From Bog-756 sp963738545 (lineage in GTDB: Bacteria; Actinomycetota; Acidimicrobiia; Acidimicrobiales; RAAP-2), in the NCBI GenBank assembly GCA_963738545.1, contig CAVTXA010000007.1:620001-684000 (forward strand): a stretch of 64,000 nucleotides of DNA, written 5' to 3'. The position numbers and the translations under genes were made by a program. Positions 53,776 to 60,594 of the stretch are shown here, piece after piece. Every line of letters starts with the position of its first letter. The first letter of the stretch is position 1. The notes beneath the pieces are model-generated. The model was not told the DNA's origin, ran no database searches, and saw nothing but the letters and a program-made list of their open reading frames with translations.

Positions 53776-54249
53776 GTGACTCTCAAAGCAACTGGCCTGG
53801 ATCAGACGCGCCTGGACGACCGTCGGACCCTCGGCCGAACGGCGGCCTGGCTGGCTAAGCAGGTGGAGATCGGTCTGGGCACCGTCGACCTCTCGCTCCC
53901 CCAGTACCGGGTGCTGGCCATGCTGGAGGGGACCTCGGCCCTCTCCTCGGACATGGCCGAACGCCTGGCCGTCCGACCACCGACCGTCACGGCCGTGGTC
54001 GACGGTCTGGTCACCCGGGGCCTCGTGGAACGACGAACGGTCGAGGGCGACCGGCGCCGGGTGGACCACGTGCTCACCGATCACGGACGCCAGGTGCTGG
54101 ACGCCGCCGACACCGCCGTGAACACCCGGCTCTGTGAGATCGCCGCCCACCTCGAGAGTCCGGCCGACACCGATCAGGCCTTCGAAGGGCTCAGCGTGTG
54201 GCGGCGCGCCCTCATCGCCTCGCGCCTAGCCCGGACGGCGGTCCGATGA
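53776..54249 (+). CDS. MarR-family transcriptional regulator
   Basis: A 157-residue winged-helix regulator. The helix-turn-helix and wing read LSSDMAERLAVRPPTVTAVVDGLVTRGLVERR and GDRRRVDHVLTDHG (two blocks, residues about 56-105), typical MarR. GTG 53776 has no Shine-Dalgarno site and lies directly after the ATAGT/ACTAT palindrome. The stop overlaps the first ABC gene (ATGA). By arrangement it is the autoregulated repressor of the heterodimeric ABC exporter, with a drug or phenolic ligand as the usual inducer. Confidence 0.9.
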   Translation: MTLKATGLDQTRLDDRRTLGRTAAWLAKQVEIGLGTVDLSLPQYRVLAMLEGTSALSSDMAERLAVRPPTVTAVVDGLVTRGLVERRTVEGDRRRVDHVLTDHGRQVLDAADTAVNTRLCEIAAHLESPADTDQAFEGLSVWRRALIASRLARTAVR

Positions 54250-56231
54250 GGAGGCCCACCCTCCACCCGAGGACCACAGCCCCTCACGAGGTGGGCACCG
54301 AGTTCGTCCCCATTGCCGAGGAGGCCCGCAACGAGGCGCCCCGAGCCACCATCGACCCGGACAAGTCGCTCAGTTGGCTGCGGCGGGTCAAGCCCATCAT
54401 GTTCGCCCACAAGGGGATCTTCATCACCTCGCTGGTGGCGTCGTTCATCGGCCTCGTGCTCCAGGTACAGATCCCCTTCCTCTTGAGCAACGCCATCACC
54501 AACTCGCTCCAGAAGCACACCGTGCCCCTCAGCCACTACGTCTGGTGGATCGTGGGTCTCGGACTCGTCGGGGGGATCGCCGGCTACATCTCGAGGCTGT
54601 TCCTCTTCGAGACGGCCTACGACATCGAGTACGACCTCCGCAACATCATCTACGAACACCTGACCAAGATGTCGTTCTCCTTCTACGACCGGGTCCAGTC
54701 CGGGCAACTCATCTCACGGGCCAACTCGGATATCCGCTCGGTGCAGATGTACATGACGTTCGCCCCGTCGATCCTCGTCCAGTGCTCCATCGCCGTGGTG
54801 GCGTTCGTCTACATGCTGCGCATCAACGTTCCCCTGGCCTTCGTGGCCATGGCCACCATGCCCTTCGTCTACCTCTCGGGCGTGAAGATGCGGAAGTCGA
54901 TGTTCCCGGTGTCATGGATCATTCAGTCCCGGCTGGCCGACGTGGCCACCATCGTCGACGAGAACGTCAACGGCGTGCGGGTGGTCAAGTCCTTCGCCGC
55001 CGAGCAGCAGCAGCTCAGGGCCCTCTCCGGAGCGGCGGAGAAGGTCCAGTGGAGCTACATCAAAGACGCCGACCTGCGGGCCCGGTTCTCCCCGGTGGTC
55101 CAGAACCTCCCCCAGCTGGGACTGGCCCTGGTCCTCCTGTTCGGCGGGTACATGGTCATCCACGGGGAGCTGAGCATCGGGAACATCCTGGCCTTCAACG
55201 CCTACCTCCTCATGCTCCAAGCCCCGTTCATGATGCTGGGCATGTTGATCATGATGGGTCAGCGGGCCGCCGCCTCGGCCGACCGCATCTACGAGATCAT
55301 CGACGAGCAGCCGACGGTGACCGACGCCCCCGATGCCGTCGACCTCGTCGACTGCCGGGGCGATGTGCGCTTCAACCACGTGGACTTCGCCTACGACAGC
55401 CAGGCCGAACAGTTGGTCCTGGCCGACGTCGACGTCCACATCGCCCCCGGGGAGACCGTGGCCCTGGTGGGCCGGACCGGGGCGGGGAAGTCGACGGTGG
55501 CCCGGCTGCTGACCCGCTTCTACGATGTGAAGCACGGATCGATTGCCATCGACGGCCACGACATCCGCGACGTGACCCAGGCCAGCCTGCGGGCCAACGT
55601 GGGGGTGGTGCTCGACGAGCCCTTCCTCTTCTCGGTGTCCATCCGGGACAACATCGCCTACGGGAAGCCTTCGGCCTCCTTGGACGAGGTGGTGGCCGCA
55701 GCCGAGGCCGCCGGGGCCCACGAGTTCATCACCCAGCTGGCCGACGGCTACGAGACGGTGGTCGGTGAGCGGGGCTACACCCTGTCCGGTGGCCAGCGCC
55801 AGCGCATCGCCATCGCCCGGACCCTCCTGGTCAACCCCCCGATCATGGTCCTCGACGACGCCACCAGTGCCATCGACGTCCAGGTCGAGCAGAAGATCCA
55901 CGCCGGCCTGCGGGTGCAGATGGAGGGCCGGACCACCCTGATCATCGCCCACCGCCTGTCCACCATCTCCCTGGCCGACCGGGTCCTGCTCCTCGACCAG
56001 CACAGGATCGTGGCCGACGGCACCCACGCCGAGCTCCTCGAGAGCACGCCGCTCTACGCCGAGGTACTGGCTCAGGCGGGCGAGTTCGAACAGGCGGCCG
56101 AGGCCAGGGACCTGGCCGAGGACGGAGCGGGCGGGAACGACGAGGGGGGGGCGGACGGCACCGACGCCGACGCCGACGGCCAGCCCTTCCGTGACCTGCT
56201 CGACTCCGTGCGCGGCGGAGGTCGGTCCTGA
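54246..56231 (+). CDS. ABC exporter half-transporter, degenerate-site subunit
   Basis: A 661-residue TMD-NBD protein. Six helices lie within residues about 55-360. Walker A is GRTGAGKST (about residue 410), the signature is LSGGQRQRIAIAR, and Walker B is IMVLDDATSAID, where the usual catalytic Glu is Asp. The H-loop His is in IIAHRLST. The Asp substitution marks the degenerate ATP site of heterodimeric exporters. ATG 54246 overlaps marR, and the stop overlaps the partner gene (TGATG). The acidic tail is about 45 residues. Likely a drug or lipid exporter. Confidence 0.92.
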   Translation: MRRPTLHPRTTAPHEVGTEFVPIAEEARNEAPRATIDPDKSLSWLRRVKPIMFAHKGIFITSLVASFIGLVLQVQIPFLLSNAITNSLQKHTVPLSHYVWWIVGLGLVGGIAGYISRLFLFETAYDIEYDLRNIIYEHLTKMSFSFYDRVQSGQLISRANSDIRSVQMYMTFAPSILVQCSIAVVAFVYMLRINVPLAFVAMATMPFVYLSGVKMRKSMFPVSWIIQSRLADVATIVDENVNGVRVVKSFAAEQQQLRALSGAAEKVQWSYIKDADLRARFSPVVQNLPQLGLALVLLFGGYMVIHGELSIGNILAFNAYLLMLQAPFMMLGMLIMMGQRAAASADRIYEIIDEQPTVTDAPDAVDLVDCRGDVRFNHVDFAYDSQAEQLVLADVDVHIAPGETVALVGRTGAGKSTVARLLTRFYDVKHGSIAIDGHDIRDVTQASLRANVGVVLDEPFLFSVSIRDNIAYGKPSASLDEVVAAAEAAGAHEFITQLADGYETVVGERGYTLSGGQRQRIAIARTLLVNPPIMVLDDATSAIDVQVEQKIHAGLRVQMEGRTTLIIAHRLSTISLADRVLLLDQHRIVADGTHAELLESTPLYAEVLAQAGEFEQAAEARDLAEDGAGGNDEGGADGTDADADGQPFRDLLDSVRGGGRS

Positions 56232-58180
56232 TGTTCGGCGGCATGGGCGGTGGCCCAGGTCCGGGGGGCTTCGGTCGGCCGGCCGCGCCGGGCCTGCCCT
56301 TCGCCGGCATCCCCTCCGAGCTGCAGGGCGGCGTGGACAAGCTGCTGGCCACCGAGCCCGAGTACGCCGACCCGGACATCGTCTTCACCCAGAACGGCTC
56401 CGAGGCCGACCTCAAGCGACTGAGCCTGGGGCGCCTGCTGGTCAAGTACCCCGGGATGCTGGTCCTGGCCGGCCTCTTGGTGGTGGTCATCTCGGTGGCC
56501 TCCCAGATCGGGCCCAAGCTCACCGAGTACGCCATCAACAACGGGATGTCCCCGGGGCATCTGGACTTCGCCGTGGTCGTGGCCATGGCCGTGGCCTATG
56601 CCGTCTTCATCGTGATCACGTCCCTGGCCCAACGGTTCCAGGTCCAGGTGACCGGCCGGCTGGCCGCGTGGGTCATGAACGACCTCCGCGTCAAGGTCTT
56701 CGCCCACCTCCAGCGTCTGTCCCTCGGCTTCTTCACCGAGGAGAAGGCCGGCGTGGTGATGAGCCGGATGACCAGCGACATCGAGAACCTCCAACAGCTC
56801 CTGCAGGACGGCCTCTCCCAGCTGGCCATCCAGGCGCTGACCATGGTGGTGATCACCGCCATCCTCTTCGCCACCGACGTCCGACTCGCCTTCATCACCG
56901 TGGTCCTGATCGTCCCGGCCCTGGTGCTCGCCTCCCTGTGGTTCAAGCGGGCCTCCGAGCGGGGCTACGACCGGGTCCGCGACGGGATCGCCAACGTCCT
57001 GGCCGATCTGTCCGAGAGCCTGCACGGCGTGCGCATCGTGACGGCGCACAACCGGCAGCGCCACAACGTGATCCATCACCGGAACGTGGTGGGCGACTAC
57101 CGGGACGCCAACAACTACACGGCACAGGTCAACGCCATCTACGGTCCGGGCACCCAACTGCTGGGTGTGCTGGGCCAGGCCGTGCTCTTGGCCATCGGGG
57201 GCAACATGGTGCTCCACCACACCCTGTCCCTCGGCGCCCTGGTGGCCTTCTTCCTCTACCTCAACCGCTTCTTCCAGCCCATCCAGCTGCTGGTCCAGCA
57301 GTACAACACGTACCAACAGGGGCAGGCCTCGGTGAACAAGCTCCGTGACCTCATCGACAACGAGCCCGAGGTGCGAGAGGCCCCCGACGCCGTCGAGCTG
57401 CCACCCATCGAGGGCGCCATCACCTTCGACCACGTGACCTTCGGCTACAACCCGGACCGGCCGGTCATCGAGGACGTGAGCCTCCAGGTGGCCCCGGGCG
57501 AGACGGTGGCCTTCGTCGGCCCCACCGGGGCGGGCAAGTCCACCCTGGCCAAGCTGGTGACCCGGTTCTACGACCCCACGGCCGGCCGGGTGCTCATCGA
57601 CGGTCATGACCTCCGGGACGTGACCATGTTCTCCCTCCGGAGCCAGCTCGGCGTGGTCCCCCAGGAGCCCTTCCTGTTCGCCGGGACCATCGGGGACAAC
57701 ATCGCCTTCGCCCGCCCCAGCGCCTCGGATGAGGAGATCCACCTGGCCGTGGACAAGGTGGGCCTCGGTGGCGTCATCGCACGCATGCCCGACGGGCTCG
57801 ACACCGTGGTCCACGAGCGCGGCCAGACCCTGTCCTCGGGCGAGCGCCAGCTCATCGCCCTGGCCCGGGCGTTCCTGGCCCACCCCCGGGTGCTGGTCCT
57901 CGACGAGGCCACGTCCAACCTCGACCTCCAGTCCGAGACCATGATCGAGTCCGCCCTGGACGCCCTGCTCGAGAACCGCACCGCCATCCTCATCGCCCAC
58001 CGGCTGTCCACGGCCATGCGGGCCGACCGCATCGTGGTGGTCGACGAGGGACGGATCATCGAGGTGGGCAGCCATGCCCAGCTGGTGGCCGAGGGCGGTC
58101 GCTACGCCGAGATGTACGCCACCTGGGTGCGCCAGAGCGACATGGCCGAGCACGACCCGGCCGGGACCCCGGCGGGCTGA
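56231..58180 (+). CDS. ABC exporter half-transporter, partner subunit
   Basis: A 649-residue TMD-NBD partner. A Gly-rich N-terminus (MFGGMGGGPGPGGFG) precedes six helices. Walker A is GPTGAGKST (about residue 430), the signature is the deviant LSSGERQLIALAR, and Walker B is VLVLDEATSNLD with the catalytic Glu. Its normal Walker motifs pair with the canonical LSGGQ of the first subunit to give the active ATP site, while the other site combines Asp Walker B and this odd signature. ATG 56231 shares one base with the previous stop. Confidence 0.92.
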   Translation: MFGGMGGGPGPGGFGRPAAPGLPFAGIPSELQGGVDKLLATEPEYADPDIVFTQNGSEADLKRLSLGRLLVKYPGMLVLAGLLVVVISVASQIGPKLTEYAINNGMSPGHLDFAVVVAMAVAYAVFIVITSLAQRFQVQVTGRLAAWVMNDLRVKVFAHLQRLSLGFFTEEKAGVVMSRMTSDIENLQQLLQDGLSQLAIQALTMVVITAILFATDVRLAFITVVLIVPALVLASLWFKRASERGYDRVRDGIANVLADLSESLHGVRIVTAHNRQRHNVIHHRNVVGDYRDANNYTAQVNAIYGPGTQLLGVLGQAVLLAIGGNMVLHHTLSLGALVAFFLYLNRFFQPIQLLVQQYNTYQQGQASVNKLRDLIDNEPEVREAPDAVELPPIEGAITFDHVTFGYNPDRPVIEDVSLQVAPGETVAFVGPTGAGKSTLAKLVTRFYDPTAGRVLIDGHDLRDVTMFSLRSQLGVVPQEPFLFAGTIGDNIAFARPSASDEEIHLAVDKVGLGGVIARMPDGLDTVVHERGQTLSSGERQLIALARAFLAHPRVLVLDEATSNLDLQSETMIESALDALLENRTAILIAHRLSTAMRADRIVVVDEGRIIEVGSHAQLVAEGGRYAEMYATWVRQSDMAEHDPAGTPAG

Positions 58181-58197
58181 GGGGCCCGCGGGCCGGG

Positions 58198-58554
58198 CTA
58201 CGCCACGATGGCCAACGCCGTGAGCTGATCGCCGTCCACGGAGAACGAGTAGGTCAGGTCGGCACGGCCACCGGGGAAGTTCCCCTCCACGAGCACCCCC
58301 ACGAGGAACCGGTGCTCGTCGACGGGGCGGGAGCTGGTCACCGTCGAGGTGTACTCCCAGGTGGAGCTCAGCTGGTGGCGCCACCCGATGATCGCCTGGC
58401 GACCCCGGTAGGTCACGCCCTCGTCCATGACGGTGCCGTCGGGGACGAAGCACGCCGCCACCGCCCGGGCGTCCCCCTGGTCGGCAGCCTCGAGGTAGCG
58501 GGTGACGACGGGCGGGACCGCCGGGCCCTCGTCGGTCCGCGGCGTCGGGCTCAC
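58198..58554 (-). CDS. SnoaL-like (NTF2-fold) protein, start possibly frameshifted
   Basis: A 118-residue NTF2-fold protein: TRYLEAADQGDARAVAACF, VMDEGVTYRGRQAIIGW, and strands ending DLTYSFSVDGDQLTALAIVA. From GTG 58554 it has no Shine-Dalgarno site. A stronger start exists at ATG 58573 with AGGAGGA upstream, but it is out of frame by one base; one surplus base near 58555-58560 would join them and give MDTTHAVSPTP as N-terminus. It has its own MerR-type promoter at 58629-58659. It may be a small-molecule binding or isomerase protein controlled by the divergent MerR gene. Confidence 0.72.
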   Translation of the reverse strand: MSPTPRTDEGPAVPPVVTRYLEAADQGDARAVAACFVPDGTVMDEGVTYRGRQAIIGWRHQLSSTWEYTSTVTSSRPVDEHRFLVGVLVEGNFPGGRADLTYSFSVDGDQLTALAIVA

Positions 58555-58628
58555 GGCCGTGTGTGGTGTCCATGGCTGGTTCCTCCTGCCGGCGTATGAC
58601 AATCCGGCATCGTGGGCTGCTGGACTCC

Positions 58629-58659
58629 ACGTTGAGGGCTCCCCCCAGGGGAGAGTCAA
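58629..58659 (-). promoter_or_regulatory. MerR-type promoter for the SnoaL-like gene
   Basis: Read on the minus strand: TTGACT (58659-58654), a 19-bp spacer containing CTCCCCT/GGGGGGAG, and CAACGT (58634-58629) as -10. The overlong 19-bp spacer with a central inverted repeat is the hallmark of MerR-activated promoters. It matches the plus-strand copy at 58686. Confidence 0.7.
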
Positions 58660-58685
58660 GGCCAACGGATCCGTCGCCGTCCCGG

Positions 58686-58716
58686 TTGACTCTCCCCTCA
58701 GGGGAGGGGCGAGACT
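58686..58716 (+). promoter_or_regulatory. MerR-type promoter for the merR gene
   Basis: TTGACT (58686-58691), a 19-bp spacer with the palindrome CTCCCCT-CA-GGGGAG, and GAGACT (58711-58716). The start codon is only 7 bp downstream, so a very short leader is expected. Together with the opposite copy it forms a twin operator. Confidence 0.75.
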
Positions 58717-58722
58717 GGCACG

Positions 58723-59562
58723 ATGACCACGGACGTCACCATCGGTGAGTTCTCCCGCATGACCCATCTCACCGTCAAGACCCTGCGCCACTACCACCGA
58801 GTGGGCCTGCTCGAGCCGTCCGAGATCGATCCCCGCACGGGCTACCGCCACTACTCCACCGACCAGGTCGCTGCCGCCCAGGTCATCCGCCGGTTCCGGG
58901 CCCTGGACATGCCCATCGACGAGGTCCGCTCCGTGCTCGTCGCTCCCGACCTCACCTCCCGGAACCGGCTGATCGCCGCCCACCTCGACCGCCTCCAGCG
59001 TCAGTTGGCGCACACCCGGTCCGCCGTCGACGCACTGCGGACCCTGCTCGATCCCCCCGACGGCAACGCCGCCGTCACCCGCCGTTCGGTCCCACCCGTC
59101 GAGGCGCTCGCCATCAGCGCCACCGTGGACCACGACGAGTTGGCCGAGTGGTGGTCGGCGGGCCTCGTCGAGCTGCGGTCCACCGCGGCGGCCCTCGGGC
59201 TGGTGCCGTCGGGGCCGGCCGGGGGCCTCTACGACAACGAGCTGTTCGAGGAGGAGCAGGGCGGCGCCACCCTGTTCCTTCCCGTTGAGGTGACCGCCGA
59301 TGGACGCTCCCCCGACGGGCGGGTCCGGGTGACGGAGATCCCCGGGGCCGAGCTCGCCGTGCTCGTCCACCACGGAGCCGAGGACAGCATCGACCTGGCC
59401 TACGGCGCCCTCGGGGTGTACGTGACCGAGCACGGTCTGGCCCGCCCGGGACCGATCCGCGAGACCTATCTGATCGACCGCTCCACCACCGAGGACACCA
59501 CACGGTGGCGTACCGAGGTCGGGTGGCCCGTCGCCAGCATCGGGCCCGCGGGCGGCCGGTAA
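58723..59562 (+). CDS. MerR-family regulator with GyrI-like effector domain
   Basis: A 279-residue activator. The N-terminal winged helix reads IGEFSRMTHLTVKTLRHYHR and GLLEPSEIDPRTGYRHYS, followed by a coiled coil (about 85-110) and a C-terminal GyrI/BltR-like ligand domain (about 125-279), with GGLYDNELFEEEQGG in it. Members of this arrangement sense hydrophobic drugs and untwist a 19-bp-spacer promoter. ATG 58723. Two matching promoters stand upstream, one for itself and one for the SnoaL-like gene. Confidence 0.9.
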   Translation: MTTDVTIGEFSRMTHLTVKTLRHYHRVGLLEPSEIDPRTGYRHYSTDQVAAAQVIRRFRALDMPIDEVRSVLVAPDLTSRNRLIAAHLDRLQRQLAHTRSAVDALRTLLDPPDGNAAVTRRSVPPVEALAISATVDHDELAEWWSAGLVELRSTAAALGLVPSGPAGGLYDNELFEEEQGGATLFLPVEVTADGRSPDGRVRVTEIPGAELAVLVHHGAEDSIDLAYGALGVYVTEHGLARPGPIRETYLIDRSTTEDTTRWRTEVGWPVASIGPAGGR

Positions 59563-59620
59563 GGTCGGAGACGGCGTCGACCACACCGCACCAGGGCGCC
59601 GAGATCGGAGAGTCCCGGAC

Positions 59621-60484
59621 ATGTTGATCGGCGCCGTACTGCCCCAGACGGAGATCGGACCCGACGTGGGAGCGGTGCGCGCCTACGGCCAGGGGGTGGA
59701 GGCGTTGGGCTTCCACCACGTGGTGGCCTACGACCACGTGGTGGGGGCCGATCCCGCCGTCCACGTCGGCTGGGACGGGCCCTATGACATCGACACCCAG
59801 TTTCACGAGCCCTTCGTGCTGTTCGGCTACCTGGCCGCCTGCACCTCGCTGGAGCTGGTCACCGGCATCACCATCCTCCCCCAACGCCCGACCGCGCTGG
59901 TGGCCAAGCAGGCCGCCGAGGTCGACCTGCTCACCGGGGGCCGGTTCCGCCTGGGTGTCGGCATCGGATGGAACGCCGTGGAGTACGACTCCCTCGGACA
60001 GGACTTCTCCACCCGCGGGCGACGCCTCGAGGAGCAGGTGGGACTGCTCCGCTCACTATGGACCACCCGGTCGGTGACCCTGGCCGGCCGCTTCGACCAC
60101 GTCACCGGCGTGGGCATCGCCCCGCGCCCGGTGCAGCAGCCCATCCCCATCTGGTTCGGCGGCGCCTCCCCGGCGGCCTTCCGGCGGGCCGGACGGCTGG
60201 CCGATGGCTGGCTGCCCATGATGCAGCCCGGGCCCAATTTGGACCAGGCCCTGGGCTATGTGGCCGAGGGGGCCGAACAGGCCGGGCGCGATCCCTCCAT
60301 CATCGGCATGGAGGGCCGCCTGGACTGGCGGGGTGACGCCGGCGAGGTGGTCCGGAGGGTCGGGCTCTGGCAGGAGGCGGGCGCCTCCCATCTCTCCATC
60401 AACACCATGCACGCCGGACTGGCCTCCGTGGACGACCACCTGGCGGCCCTCGGACAGGTGGCTGAGGGCCTGGGTCTCGGCTGA
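59621..60484 (+). CDS. LLM-class F420-dependent oxidoreductase
   Basis: A 287-residue luciferase-like TIM barrel. The family pattern includes LGFHHVVAYDHVVG near the N-terminus, GITILPQRPTALVAKQAAEVDLLTGGRFRLGVG in the middle (as two blocks GITILPQRP and LTGGRFRLGVGIGWN), and PIWFGGASPAAFRRAGRLADGW later. These proteins use F420 (or FMN). GGAGA lies 10 nt before ATG 59621. The gene may be co-transcribed with the MerR gene (58-bp gap), but the substrate is unknown. Confidence 0.88.
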   Translation: MLIGAVLPQTEIGPDVGAVRAYGQGVEALGFHHVVAYDHVVGADPAVHVGWDGPYDIDTQFHEPFVLFGYLAACTSLELVTGITILPQRPTALVAKQAAEVDLLTGGRFRLGVGIGWNAVEYDSLGQDFSTRGRRLEEQVGLLRSLWTTRSVTLAGRFDHVTGVGIAPRPVQQPIPIWFGGASPAAFRRAGRLADGWLPMMQPGPNLDQALGYVAEGAEQAGRDPSIIGMEGRLDWRGDAGEVVRRVGLWQEAGASHLSINTMHAGLASVDDHLAALGQVAEGLGLG

Positions 60485-60594
60485 GGGGCGGCGGACGGCG
60501 CGCCGGTCGCCGGTGGTGTTAGTACGACCCCATCCGTGCGGGGTGGCGCCCTTGTCCGGATCGCAGCGGCCCGTCACACTCTGAACGGGAGGTC

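Noticed and set aside
56072..58630. 852-residue minus-strand open frame starting MDTTHGREPD
   Set aside because: Only its first codons near 58573 matter (possible start of the SnoaL-like gene); the rest is antisense to the ABC exporter.
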